DNA of 64,000 nucleotides from Eutypa lata (taxonomy: Eukaryota > Ascomycota > Sordariomycetes > Xylariales > Diatrypaceae). Shown piece by piece: positions 46,301 through 59,684 of the stretch. The first letter of the stretch is position 1. Each line of letters opens with the position of its first letter. A program made the position numbers and the translations under genes. The stretch covers positions 1,612,001 through 1,676,000 of the forward strand of contig JAKULF010000011.1 of the NCBI GenBank assembly GCA_022661535.1, in the 5' to 3' direction. The notes beneath the pieces are model-generated. The model made no database searches. It was not told the DNA's origin and was given only the letters and a program-made list of their open reading frames with translations.

Positions 46301-49300
46301 GTACATATGTATGCACTGCACTGTTATAATGTACGTACGCAGAAACGATCCTTGATCCGGCAGTCAGTCCGAGAATATATAGTGCCTGGCGTCCAATCCT
46401 AAGGCAATGACTCAAATGCTCTCATGGAATTGGGAGAAACCATATCACAGCATCTGAGACCACTATGTGTGTGTGGTTTCGTGATGGCATTTGTAAAGTT
46501 TGTGATGGGACCAGGCTCCGGGCGCAAATCAGATCCCCAAGATACACGAGGAGGGGCTCCGATATCTACAAGCTAAACCCCCATGTCGAGAACAATTGGG
46601 CTTCAACAGTGTGCTCATTCGTGGGGGGTAGCGCCCATGTTCACCCACCCACCCGAGTTGCTCCTGTGTTGTGTGACCCCTCCCCCTCCCCCTCCACTTA
46701 GTAGTATGGCCCCTCCAAATCTTCACATCGCAGCATATGGCAATATAAAGCATGACTTCAGTAGCAATAGCCGATCATGATAGGGCTAGGAGTAGTTTTA
46801 TATGCACACTAGCTGGTGATAAAGCAAGATCCAAGGGACTGCCCGCGATTAACGTTATGTTTCATGGCCATGCACTGATGCATGTGGATGGACTTGCGAG
46901 AGCCGACATCGCAGCGAACTCAAGCACACATCGTTGTACAACACAACTTCCCTGTGCTCATAGGTAGGCATGTCCGATAGTTAGACTGACGTAGCTCTTG
47001 GCTTAAAGTGTTTGTGGACTACACTATCTGGGAATATATTTATTTGTCCCCTCAATAGTTGATTAGTTGGTAGTTACATGACCTAACTACCCAACAGATC
47101 ATCGTGGCCTTCTGCAACAATGCGGAGGCCGCTGTTATTCCAACCTGCCTCCTCCCGTTTGTCGCCTAGACATGCCTAATAGTTCATTAGTCGCCAGAAT
47201 AGCGGGACGGGCGGTCGCACATCCGTGTGTGTTTTCCTTCCAGAAACCTTCTCCGCGACGTTCCAGCGCAGGGTTGCTGCCACGGCATCGTCGCTTAAGC
47301 ATGTAGTTATGGAGTTGGGTATGGAGGTAAGGCATGTAGCTATCGTATCTAAGAACCCCAAGGTATATCTAGGGTATGTGTAGGAAGAGCACATACGCAT
47401 ATTATAATTTCCAGGCGCTTAAGTTTCCCTAGAGATTCCGACATCTTCCTACTCACATATAAGTCAAGGGTCTATCGCTATCCATTACTGGTTGGACTCT
47501 AAAAAGTCTTTTTTTTTTGGTGTCCTGGGCCGAGGACCTTTTTCTTTGTGGCTTCGGAGATCCGTTATTGCGGAAGGAGGGGTTGTTACTGCTGGCTACT
47601 TAAGGTATCTCTCTTGGTATCTATCTTCGCGCAAATGATTGCCTTTGCAACACCTATCCCTACTTGCTATGTATGTACGCTCGTCCCCTCTCTATGATCC
47701 CTAACTATATGCGCCAAACGAATCGGACATATTTTCGGACCATGTTCGCATCCTCCCCTAGACGCCGAGACATTGTAACTAGGAGCAAACGTGAAAATGA
47801 AGTGAATGGTCAACTCGCAAACAATCTAAGACCGCCCAATGAGCCTGGGTGAGAGCTTGGTAGTCGTCGGAGTCGAGTAGCTTACTCGGGCTTACGATGA
47901 TTGGTGAGGTTGTGTGAGCTTATGGTATCAACCAGTAGTCTGGAGTGAACTGATCACCACATACACGATGTCTGACCCCCTGGCGGCATCTTTCGTCCAA
48001 ACGGGTGTCGCGGAATCAAAGAAACTACATAGACTTATACTAGACCTCCGATAAAGTGCTGGGAATGGCGGATGTGGCTTATCTTGGCTGAAGGCGGGGG
48101 AGATGAGGTGAGAGGTGAGAGGCACATATACGAAAGGGGGATACACCCTCGTCTCCTCACCTATGTATGTAGACTCTTACTTCAAACTCTCGCTCTTATT
48201 AAGCAATAGTCATAATGTCGTGCTCTCCTTTCGCAACTCACTAGACGTGTATCAAGAGCGTTCCGGATCCCTCGGACCTACCTGAATCCTACACCAAGGT
48301 GAGCTCGGTGGCTCGGGATATCTCCTTAATCTATATACGTATAGCTTTAATGATGTGCGACAGGCAACGGGTTGATATTCCTTTTTACTATGTAGTAACC
48401 CCCTCGAATGAGATACCTATTAATCGTGTTGAAACAGAAGCGGAAACGAAGAAAGAGTGCCAAAAAGCGAGCCCGCGCCAGCAATTCCTGCTGTTGTGAG
48501 AGCTGACGGCGGCGACTGGGTGCATCTAATATATGTAAGTATCGCCCTTCACGTAACGTAGATGATCCGGCACACGGAACTGTTTTCTCCCACCGGAACC
48601 TGTACATGCATTCTCATCTGAGAAGACCCCAGACCCCGGGGGTTTCGTCTCATCTTATGTCAACATCTGGGCAGCTTACTCTGCCCCAATCCCACGCCCA
48701 CGCGCTGCCATCCCTCCATCTCACCTACTCCCCGCGTGGGGTTGTTCTCGGGCCCGTGGCAGAACACGGTCCCTACCTTAAATGTAATAATAGAAGCCCG
48801 CCAAGGCTCCCTGCTGACAGTAAATGGGATTATGCAGTGACCTTTCTTGTACATACCTAGGTAGAGCTGACAGGCAGCTGACGGGCCCAGCTGGTGCTGA
48901 TACGGAGTGTGCGGTAGCAGTGAAGGTGGGGGATGGTTGCGGGTCACTTGGATAAGGGGGAGTAATGTACATAGAGGATTCGATCTACTGGTTGTCTTGC
49001 CGTCTGGTAATCACCACAAGAGTTTCCTGAAACAAAACCTAAAGGCCAGTACAGGAAGAGGCTCAGTGCCAAATCCCGCAGAATGCAGTAAGCACGCAGC
49101 TGAAGCCCTGCCTCTCTCCCGCGTGGGAATAGACCGTTAGTTAGGCAGGATGGAGGTCTGCGTTTTTGGCTTAGCCTGCCTGAAACTGGGGTCGAAAGAG
49201 CGAGCTAACAAATGGGACGGACGGCACTTGGGCAGTGATCTATGTAGGTATGTATGTATCTGCATGCAACCTTGTTTGTTACCCGCGATGTTACCTGATA

Positions 49301-52300
49301 CCCTCTAGGGCTCATGTATATTCATAGCTGAATGATCGAGCTGACTCGACTCCATACCAGCCTGCATGCACTGACAGGTGGGTTTGCTGTAGGATATTCG
49401 GATAGCCTTACTACTATGTATGTACGTACGTAGGATATAAGTGGTTACTACACGTGGGGAGTAGGAAGGCGTTATCAAACTGGCAGAGATTCAGCCGACA
49501 TCCATAAACGAATTTGATACCGGCAATGAAGCTAAAGAGAGAAAGCAACCGGCTGGACTCGTTAATATGGAATCGGCTTATCAGACAATCGCGACAGGAC
49601 AGATATGAAGGCAACTATCACAGGGACAAATCAGGTAGGTCGGTTAGCAGCTCAGCAACGTAGCATATTTTGGACAAGCCAACGGCTATAACCACCTGGT
49701 TAAACACCTACACCATCTACATAGTTAAGGATTCTTAGCAATGAAGCCTTGCTGCATAAGGCAGGCCGATAGGTAGGCAATTCAAATCAGTCGGTCAGTT
49801 TACCCGGCCTCTCTTTCTTTTTTCCTTTCTTCCTTCCTTTTCTTCGGACGGATTTCCGGGAGTCGGGCCTAAATGAAAAAGCGACATTTCTATAACTAAG
49901 ATCTAGCTCGAAATAACCATTCCCCGCGAAAAAAAAAGAAGAAGAAGAAAAAAGCTTTGATCATTGTCACCCATGTTGATCGCAACCTCACTGTTTTTTT
50001 TGTTTTTTTAACCTCTTGATGAAATTACCGTTCCATGGCGCTGGGCGCGCTGGCTCCCATGTCAGTTCCATTCATTCATTATCCCACCACTGGGGGGGCC
50101 TGGGGGCCTGGGGGCCTCTTTCCCATCGGTTGCGCGTCCTTTGCTTGGATTCTTTCTTTTGCGGGTCGACCGTTTGATTGGTATCGTCGCGGAAGTCTGG
50201 CCGGCTCGTGATTGTGGGGACGTCCCGAAGGCCTGGAATCAATCGGACTGGCAGAAAAACTGATAGATCGCCAATGTCTCACAGTTGGGTCCTGATGGAT
50301 GTGTGAGATGCGATTCGTAAAAAAAGGCTATAAGCGCTAGATTAGATAATTGATAACCCCCCCATTGCGGAGGTTCGAGACAACATCTATTTACCTTGTC
50401 GCCAACCCAACCACGCGAACGACTGGTCGCAAATGATAGACTGTGCCTCGCGCGTTGGTCCAGCCATTCCTACTAACTACCTATCCGTACATACAATAAG
50501 AGAAAAGGGGTAAACACGAAGTAGATCGGGAGGCCTAGAATGATATTGCCATAGTGATAAGAATACCCTCTAGGTAGTCAATAATCCATCGGTTGGGTAG
50601 GAATTACCGTACCTCACGACTGTCATGGTTTGCATTGACCCGAGCCGAGGGTCCTGGTAGGGTAGCTGGGTAGATAGTTTTTTTTTGATTGTTGCGCTCG
50701 AGCCTTGACTCCTCTCGCTACGTTCATTACCCGAGCCAGTAATCTACATACAAACAAGCATTCATTTGCACATGCCTTCCCTTACCTCCTCCCATAACCG
50801 TCCTTAGGCGAGGAGAAGTCTCCACTTCCGACCGGGGGCGAGCCGACGCAACGGCTTTTTTTCGCGACTACGGTTTACCGGGGAACGCTCGGCGAAATAG
50901 AATTCTTCTATGAGCCTTCTAGCTTAGAATACGGAAAATTGGAATCGATACCCGCACACTTATGTAGTTAACTTACTGACTAGGTAACTAGAGACACACA
51001 CGAGGGTGTCACGTAACTAGGGTTATTAGAGTGTATGCGTAATGGTTGGTAAGTGTACGCATGTGTGTAAATTTAACAGATGTATGAGTAATAATAATAA
51101 GAAAGGAACCAAACACGCCCCCGTGTTGTTGGTTACTACATACGATCGCGGTTTCGTGGCTGGCAAAGTCCCAATCGCATCAAGGATCAAACATCACCAC
51201 AAACGTCGAAAGTCGCGCTGTCGGCTTTCTCACTCTAGGGCCCGCGCCTCCTCATCTATCTACATAGTTACATAGGCTAGGATGTGGCGCACCGGTAATT
51301 GCGCCGTTGTGGCTGGCTACAAAACCTGTGCACACACCGAAACAGGGTGTTTCGGGCATGATTCCATCGTCTCGGTAGGATGAACGGAATCCGGATGAGA
51401 GGAGGGCATGCCATTTCAAGTTAGACTACTTATAACTAGTGGCATATTTTATTTGGGTGGATGATCTGCCGGGCGATTTTTGCGACGGGTATGTGTTCCT
51501 ACGGCTGCTATCATGTAGGGTATCATGTAGGGCCCTGGCAGCCTGGAAACAAAGGTAACCAGGGTCGTCGCAGCCATGCACCCGCATACTTTGTATTAAA
51601 TATGGTGAGGTATGTATGTAGGTAGCCAGTAGCCTCGTTTCCCCTACATAACATATAGGCGACTTATTAGGCTACATGCCTGCTGATGAGGTCAGTGGCT
51701 TTTCTGCCACCACCCTGAACCAAACCAATGCGACGCGTTCCCTGTTTTCCTGGGGAAATATTGTGAGATTTCGTGAATATAGTAGTTGGTCGGCTCGAGG
51801 GGAAAAGGGGGGGGGGGGCAGGGGGGGCGGGGATGAAAGTTGCGGCCGCATGGCAAAAGCATCCGCGGAGGCGCACAGGCGTACATACATAGTCAGATAG
51901 TTAAGGGAGAAGAGTAAGAAAAGGAACGTTATATTGACGGATCAGGTAGCACAGACGATGACTCTGCGATTCTTACGAAATTACCCTACGGGGAAGAGTG
52001 CCCACGGGGAAGGGAGAAGCGAAGCAAAGCCACATGGCGGGCTCTGGCTGACGTGCTAAATTGCGGGAGTGCTTATTTTTACCTCCTACTAGTGAACTAC
52101 AGTAGCTAAATGTCGTACAGCCGGCTGGCTGACGTGAGTATCATGATGATGATGGATGATGTTATCATGTACGATAAGAAATAAAAAGAGTCAGCAGCTG
52201 TATAACTAAGGGCATGCCTAACATCAGGGCTGAGTAATTCAGGATCAATAGCTGCCTGGAATAGAATGTGTGGTTGGCTGGTTAATCAAATAAGGGAATC

Positions 52301-55159
52301 CAAATCGACTGGTGAGGGTGTCGCGATACGACGTTGGCTTAGCTAGTTAATTATTCTAGAAGGGAAAATGGAAAAAGAGAAAAAAGGATTGGATGCTACA
52401 TGCGGTGCTGTTCGATGGCGGTGTCCTAGTCATTCATCTATCGCCATCCAATCGTCTGGGAATGAGTCAGAATGCTGTGGCAGCGATAGGTTCCTGTTAA
52501 GGGCAATCCGATTAACTATCTAGTTGTCATCGTGCAGCAAACGAAGCAAGATATCGTTGCTGGCCACGAATGCCACCTATACGATGCGTTGTAGCAGGGC
52601 CAGGCGGTCAGCACGATAGCCAGCGAGCCCGCATTGGTTCAAATGCCAGAAAATGCGGTCAAACAAAAAAATCAATACAGAACACCACCACTACTACCAC
52701 CACCACCATCACCGGAAATCTATTATCTCGTAAAGTGTTGCCCATCCAGCTAAAGCTACACCTACACGGCAGCGCAATTCATATACCTGATCTGGCACCA
52801 ATTATTTGACACATACATACCTACTACATACATGCAAGCGAGTAGTGTATGCGCAAGCATGCAAGTAGCACGTCAAGCAAAGCATGCGCACAGATGATCG
52901 TTAGTATATGTGAACTATATCAATAAGGAAGCCAGTTAAGCGTTTGAATCGGTTACGGTGTGTGTTGAGGCCGAGTCGGTCAACCAAACCCAACAAGAGA
53001 GACATCGGCCTGCAGCGATGCGAAGCCGGCGCGAAACCAGCAACAGCGGTGGGAGGAGCACATGAAAAGGAACAAAAAAGGAAAAGGAAAAGAAGAAGAA
53101 AAAAGAGGTCAGGACCATTGACTAGTTAGTCGGATATCAAATAATAATAATAATAATATTGATTTTTTTGAACCTTTTCACGATAGTGAGCTAGTGGAAC
53201 GGATAGAAGCAGCAAACCGAAGCTTTCCACGATCGCTGCTGGCACTATACTAGCTAAATAACTAGGTAGCTAAATTAGTGATAGATTAGACGGGTGTCAG
53301 ATAGCTACCCGCGTTTTACCTTTTACGTGCAGTTAACTAAGGGGAGGAGGGTCTCAGTGCCCGATTATTGCCCAAAGGGGCCAGCGGGGAAGAGTTACCG
53401 GCCAGCGGGTTTTGCGAACAAGGTCTGAAAAGGCCCTGCTCGTCAAACCCTGCCCTTGCAAAAAGAAGAAGAAAAACAAAATTTCACTGTCCCCGTCCGG
53501 AAATGCCACTTTTGCGCCCCGTGCTTCCCGCCGTCGTCACAAAAACCTGTCTGTCGCAAAATAGCATCAATTTGAAATGTGTGTGTGTGCGCGTGTGTGT
53601 GTCCGTGTGCAGTTGGTGCGCGCGGGGGCATGATTCCGAGACGCCACAGACCCCCCTTCACATATTATGCTCGGAAATTTGAAATATGTTAACCACAACA
53701 AGATACCCGTCCCGAAATGGGCAATTCGAAAGATAAATGACTACTGTAGTTATTGACTATTTTTGTGCGAATAGTCTTATTATTGCACGTTAACGTTAAC
53801 GTTGCTACATACACACATCCTGCTGCTACATATCTGCTTACTGTATGTAAGCAAATCAGATAATAATTACAATTCCTACCGATGAAACGGGCCCTGTTGC
53901 GAGTTGCCTGTCGCGGCAGTTCTGGGCGGAACGAGAGTCAGATAAGATAGTAGATAGATAGGGCTGGAAGCCTGCGCGCACAGCAGCAGAAGGAGCAGCT
54001 ACTCTGCTCTATTAGAATCCACCCATCCACACATGCGGAAAATAGGCCCTGGACCAGCGAAGGAAGAGGAATGCTTCTGGGCCTCGTTTTGGAATGTTTC
54101 TTTGTTGTTGCTGATCGGTGTATTGGTGGAGAGAATGGGGACAAGCAGGGGGGGTATTTTACTGTTTGCATTGTTACAACTAATAACCATTATAGGCTAC
54201 GGGGAAGTTAGGGGAAGTCGGGAACGAAGAGGTTTGGTTAGTTAGCAAGTAGTAAATAATTAGGTATGCTGTTATGCTGTTAGGTGTTAGGCGTTGGGTT
54301 GGGTAGTTAGCTAGTTGGTGGCTGTGGATCTCCGTCTTTTGGCTGCTCTCGGGCCCAGGTTGCGATAAAATTGAATTACCCTATTTAGGAAAATAGGGAA
54401 TCTCGGGGGACGGTTGACCTTTTATTTTCATTCTTTTTTTAAATTATGTATTTCGGCTGTTTGACAACCCTTTTCGATGAGCTGTGGCCCGAACGATTGG
54501 ATGACAGGGCTCCGCGGAACGTGGTAGGGTGGGCTGCTGACTGAACCCAGGTGCGCGAGGCGGTCTAGGCTGACACCCACTCACACTCCCCCTCCCCTCC
54601 CATGAATGAATTGTAAAGCAGCGGTCAGATGTGTTCTGTGCGCGGCGCGCGAGCGCGGGCGTGGGGGAAGGGAAGGGAAAAAGTATGTACCTTACTACTA
54701 AGAATGCGGTTACCGAAGCCCCGTATCCGTGGGGATGATACATGCCAGGTTTAAAATACATACAATAAAGAAAAAGGGTATATGATTCATCTCACCGTCC
54801 TTCTGGTCTCGCTCGTATATAATTGTTCTCATGCCTCTCCCGTCTCTGAGATCATCGATGGGTCTTCCCTTCTCTTCCCTGTTTCCCCAGAAATACATAA
54901 CATACCACCCCGACTAGCAGTTAGCTATCCCATAGCTCCCTTTTTCTCAGCACTGCTCATCCATCAGTCATACCCACGATATAGTCGTTCGGATCACACA
55001 TATTCTATATACGCACATACAACGCGCTACGGGTGACACGAGACTTGCAAAAGGCAAGTGCGCATATTACAACCCAAGCGTTCGCTCACACCATACCACG
55101 ACATCATCTTTTACAACAAATCTCGACACTTTTATTCGAACGAGAAAATCATCATCATC
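43313..55159. other. Gene desert upstream of the 159-aa gene
   Basis: About 11.8 kb with no open frame that shows a domain, splice pattern or convincing composition on either strand. The first 2.5 kb are AT-rich. From about 45.4 kb on, base composition is balanced, with many short tracts (poly-A/G, GTATGTACGTA, CTAGGTAG-like words) and no transposon remnants. This looks like long regulatory or non-coding transcribed DNA. The last 700 bp before 55160 become C/T- and CA-rich, as in a fungal transcription start region. Confidence 0.5.
53141..53158. repeat. AAT trinucleotide repeat
   Basis: Six AAT/ATA units in the gene desert. Confidence 0.8.
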
Positions 55160-55639
55160 ATGACGTACGGCTCCTACGGGTCATACAGCTCCATGAGCTC
55201 GGTAACCCAACCGCTGGACATCGGGTCGGGCAGCTACCTGTCCCGGACATCATGGCAGTCCAGCAGCTGCGCTTACCCATCTTGGCCCCGGGGCTCCTCG
55301 CTGGGCTCGTCCCCCGAGCAGCAGGAGCACGAGCGCGCCTCCTCGTACCTTTCCGACGACGACCTGTTTGTCTGCGACGTGGCGGCGGAGGACGACGGCC
55401 ACAGCAGCATGTCCGGAGCCAGCAGCAACGCGTCCGCCTCCCCTTTCGCGACGGAGCAGGACATGCTCGAGCTGCAGCAGCAGCAGATAGCCATGCAGCG
55501 GGAGGCGATCAAGATGCTCGTGCAGGAGAAGGAGCGGCGGCGCCAGGCGTTCAAGAAGTCGCGCGCCCGCACCTCCTACACCAAGAAGAGCAAGTCCAAG
55601 AAGAACGACATGGCTCCCATCACCGAGGGTGGTGAGTGA
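55160..55639 (+). CDS. Conserved-looking Ser/Gln/Lys-rich protein, 159 aa
   Basis: An intron-free frame from the ATG at 55160, which follows a CATCATCATC leader, to the TGA at 55639. The first 50 residues are rich in Ser, Tyr and Gly (TYGSYGSYSSMSS). An acidic motif, SYLSDDDLFVCD, lies at residues 62-73. A Gln-rich coiled-coil-like helix (MLELQQQQIAMQREAIKMLVQ) lies at about 102-122, followed by a strongly basic segment (EKERRRQAFKKSRAR, KKSKSKK) and a short acidic end, APITEGGE. I believe similar short proteins with a YLSDDDLF motif and a PI(A/T)E end occur in other Sordariomycetes, but I cannot check this here. A nuclear role is possible. The stop overlaps a donor-like GTGAGT at 55632, so another C-terminus by splicing is conceivable. 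It stands alone between two very long gene-free regions. Confidence 0.7.
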   Translation: MTYGSYGSYSSMSSVTQPLDIGSGSYLSRTSWQSSSCAYPSWPRGSSLGSSPEQQEHERASSYLSDDDLFVCDVAAEDDGHSSMSGASSNASASPFATEQDMLELQQQQIAMQREAIKMLVQEKERRRQAFKKSRARTSYTKKSKSKKNDMAPITEGGE

Positions 55640-56413
55640 GTCAAGCGCGTCACAGCATGATACGAAGCTACGATTTAATGAATGGTGAGTCAAACATTAT
55701 CCATCCATCCGTGACTCTCTACGGATACAACCCTTACCAATCATCGCAGTAACTAATGATGGCCACAGCATCTACGAACTATTTTTTATTTGGCGCCTTT
55801 TGCATTTAGCATATTTGCATATGATACCCGATGATACCCCCCCAATAAGAGTTAATTCTTAATGACGACGATTACTATTACTACTACTACGGCGCACAGA
55901 AAGCACAAAGCACAGCATCTTATCGCAAAACGTCAGATGCGATGCGATGCGGTACGGTGCTGATGCAATCAGTGCAGCGTCGTAATGAGCGCAGCTGATG
56001 AGGAAGGCGGCAATGAGTCATATGCATGGCGATTGTATTATTGCACCGCCATAGCGACTTTGCCGCCATAGGTGCGCGTTGCCACTTTTCCAGTGGGCAA
56101 CGCACCACCAAGGAACATCAGCTTGCATGAACTCGAAGTATTCTCGGGAAGTTTCCCGACAAGAAGATGATTGATTGGGTGGCTTTTATTTCTGTCGCTC
56201 CCTCTCCAATAGCGGAGCGGAGATAGAGATTTTAAAAAGAGAGCCTCGGCTGTTGATGGGTTGAATGGCCGAATTGAATGCGATTGCTTTACATCCAGTG
56301 AGAAAGCTCGCGGTTTCGGTGGTTTGGATTACGAGGTGGTGCCAAGAGCACGTGTGTTTGTGGTCTGGACCCAAGGGAATTTGGTTGGGTGGGAGGCAGC
56401 ATGTTGCGATCTT

Positions 56414-56418
56414 TGTGT

Positions 56419-56451
<33 letters not shown>
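56414..56451. repeat. TG dinucleotide microsatellite
   Basis: About 19 TG units with one TA interruption. Confidence 0.95.
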
Positions 56452-56452
<1 letters not shown>

Positions 56453-57350
56453 GGGTGATAAGAGGGCAAGGCAGGGCAGGTGGTGGACGAATCAGAGGAT
56501 TAAGGTTGTGGATTATTTTGCTATTGGCCAGGGCTTACAGTGGTCCGTAAGAGGCAGCAGCAACACACGATTTCTATATGATATATCCTATTGGATCAGG
56601 TTCCTTTGTGTGGTTTATGGTTTTGTGGTTTGTGGTTTGTGGTTGTGGTTGTCTACAGTAACGTGTGATGGATGCAAGGAATCCATGGGGAAGATGACAG
56701 GTGGACTATTAGATAGCTAGCAACCTCCAAGCTTATTTTTGCAGCTTTGAATTGAAGATGATACAAACATACAAACATACAAACCTACGTATCTTGAAGC
56801 TTTCGTGACCTTATTCTACAACAACTTTCTAGTATTGTGTGTGCTCGTGTGCGTGTGTGACTGCTATCAGAGCTATAACCTGTGCTCCACGTGTGGGCTC
56901 CTCGGGAGTTTATCTACAGACGTATGCAGGCAGATAGCTACATAGTTAACTAGGTATGAAGCGGGCCGTCTCTTACATTGTATGATCTAGTCCGATGATC
57001 GGGGCACGGCTACATGTGTCAGATATGTAGACTAGATTAGAGACGAGACCAGAACAGACATGTACCTATAAGGTCGTCTTCCACATTTCACACGCACATA
57101 CATAGTTACATAAAAACCTAAACTCAAGCCACGAGCTGTCGGCCTGTTAGGGCTAATTAGCTAGCTATGCGCTACGTAGCTGGCAAGATGGCGTGTTGAT
57201 CTCGCAGGCTGCAGAGTGATGTGATTTAAGCTATCACCGCCCTTTTCCAGATCCGGCGCGGCTGACTGGTGACCTGTTTGTGACGAGCCAGCCAGCCCTT
57301 ATCACATTTCATGATGTGGGTGGGTCGGCGATAGCGGACTTTCACCGTCC

Positions 57351-57372
57351 CAAGCAAGCAAGCAAGCAAGCA
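57351..57372. repeat. CAAG tetranucleotide microsatellite
   Basis: Five and a half CAAG units. Confidence 0.9.
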
Positions 57373-59661
57373 ATCAAGTACATAGGGCATGGATGGATTG
57401 GTTAGGCATTGACGTTACGGAGAAATCCCTAGGCGAGCGGCGTGGCTTTATGTGATATCGAGGTGTATAAGGTAGGTAATAGGTATATCAGAGCATCGGT
57501 GGATGCGTGTGCGGGGCTTGGTAATGTGATGAGGATCACGGGATTGACAGATGGATGGATATATGTATTACCTAGTTAGACGATAGGTTTGTTATTTATC
57601 AGGCATATAGATAGAGGCACTGTGGAAATTGGAAGACACGATAATAGGTGATAACGGCCTTGAGATCTTGTCACGAGATCTACGCCCAGTGAAGCCACGG
57701 CGTCGTTTTTGACCAGCCGTGAGCCGTTATTCGTCAAGATCCTCTCGCTAGGCGATAGCGAAAAACCGCCGACAGACCGAGACCATCAATGGTGGTTGTT
57801 GCTTCTACCCTACTCGGTGAAGCCCGGCTGATCGACCTCAAGCTCCGGGTTGGATTGGTTTTATATCACCATCTATGGGCATATACTTATACAGAGAGCT
57901 ACCACGCTACCTACGAACTACCGGACTAGGTATCCCGTCTCAACGAACATGGAGATGGTGAGTCACTACGTACATAGGTAAAGAAGTGTTGATGAAAGTT
58001 GGGCAGACACACACTCTCTACTAGCTCACAAACTTGGAGAAAGAGAGAAAAATTTTGCATTCCTTTGCTAGATTCTTATGCCCTAGACAGGGAGTGAGCT
58101 TGAACGACATAATATCGGTGAATGCACACAATAATACCACTTGAAAGCAAAAGAAAGAAAGAAAGAGGGAAAAAAGCAAAAAAATACCCCACACAAACTG
58201 CCAGTCCAGGATCAACGGTGTGGCGCGCCACACCCCTCCGACGACGACGCGCTCTGCAAAGCTAACAAGACTCGTCACAAAATGTTGGCAAGATTGAGTT
58301 ATTACTTGACGGGATTATGAAAGCTATTAGTCGATTAATTATCAGATCAGCTTATGTTGGTTGGTTCGCATGAAGGAAAAAGGAATAACTACTGGGGGCC
58401 TTTTTTTCTTCCCCTTGTCATCAGCCGGGTGAGATCCGTGCCGGGGAGGATGACGATCCCCCGCCCGCCTGCCTGCCCGCCCGCGGCTAGATAGTAGTTA
58501 GCTGTTCTGGGGAGGTGGGTGTGATGAGAGCTAGGTGAGGAAATGGTGTGAGATGTGATGGCCAAGACAAGATGGATATAATAGATTGTGATGATAAGAG
58601 GTGGAGTTAGTTAAGTTATGTGAGAATAATAAGTAAGATCCACGACTTCGACTTTCTTGGTCGTCTTTTTCGTGATGATGACGGTGGTGATGGTGGTGAT
58701 GGTGGATAGGAGATGCGGGGAATGTTAAAGCATCATGGTGATTGTAGTACAATACCTGCTGCTCATGACTCGCTACAGAACCAGAACCAGAAATTCCTGC
58801 GTCGTACTCAACCGAATCTTTCGTCTCACTACGGGACCCGTGGCTCTGGTTATAGGCTACATGGGTTTATAGAGTTATCAATGTGACCATGAGGATAGAA
58901 TGGACTGTTAATCAATCACTGTCAGGGGGTGGCGGCGAATGTTGTTAATAAGTCTGGGAAATGTGTGCTATACGGACTAACTACACTATTGAAGAAGTAG
59001 CAATAACCTTGAAAGATGATGATAACATCTTGTTTTGCAGGCCAGGTTATGATCGGCTGTAACGGTAAGTATGTAAGTTCTTGGTGTTGTTAGTGATTAG
59101 TTGGTCGATTAAGCTTAAGATGCAGATTATTAGTGAGAAAAAAATCAAGGGATCTTCCGTCTGGGTCGCTGGACCGGCTCGCCAGCTCGCCCGCACGAGC
59201 CGCCTCGATTTTTTATTTTAGCATCGCGGGTAGTTACACAAGCTGTAATAATACCGAGTGCTAGCGAACAAGGTTCAACCCTTCCCAGCGTTCCCGCGCC
59301 GTCGTATTGCTTGCATTCAATATCCTAATGTCAATCCATTATGGACGAACTACGGATCGGCAGGCAAGCTTATTAGTACGTACACGTCGATGCTTGAATA
59401 ATTGTTAGCCGAAACGTTAACTAGCTGGTACGGGATGGCTACCGATAGGCAGTATATGTGATCGACTCTGGGATTACTATCTCGATACTTGCAATTGCTT
59501 GCTTTTATATGGCATTTTAAAGTATATAAACAGTTTCGAAAGCATTATGCAAACCCTGGCTAAAGGTTTCCAAGAAGTAATTCTGACGGTTTCGGCTTAC
59601 ATTATTTCAAGCATTAGAGTGTAGGTAGCTTAGTTAGCTAATAAAAAGCAAGGGGCTCAGG

Positions 59662-59684
59662 CCTCCTCCCCCTCCCCCTCCCCC
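59662..59684. repeat. C/T-rich tract (CCCCCT)n
   Basis: Repeated CCTCCC/CCCCCT units on the plus strand. Long pure pyrimidine runs like this can form triplex or G-quadruplex structures on the other strand. Confidence 0.7.
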
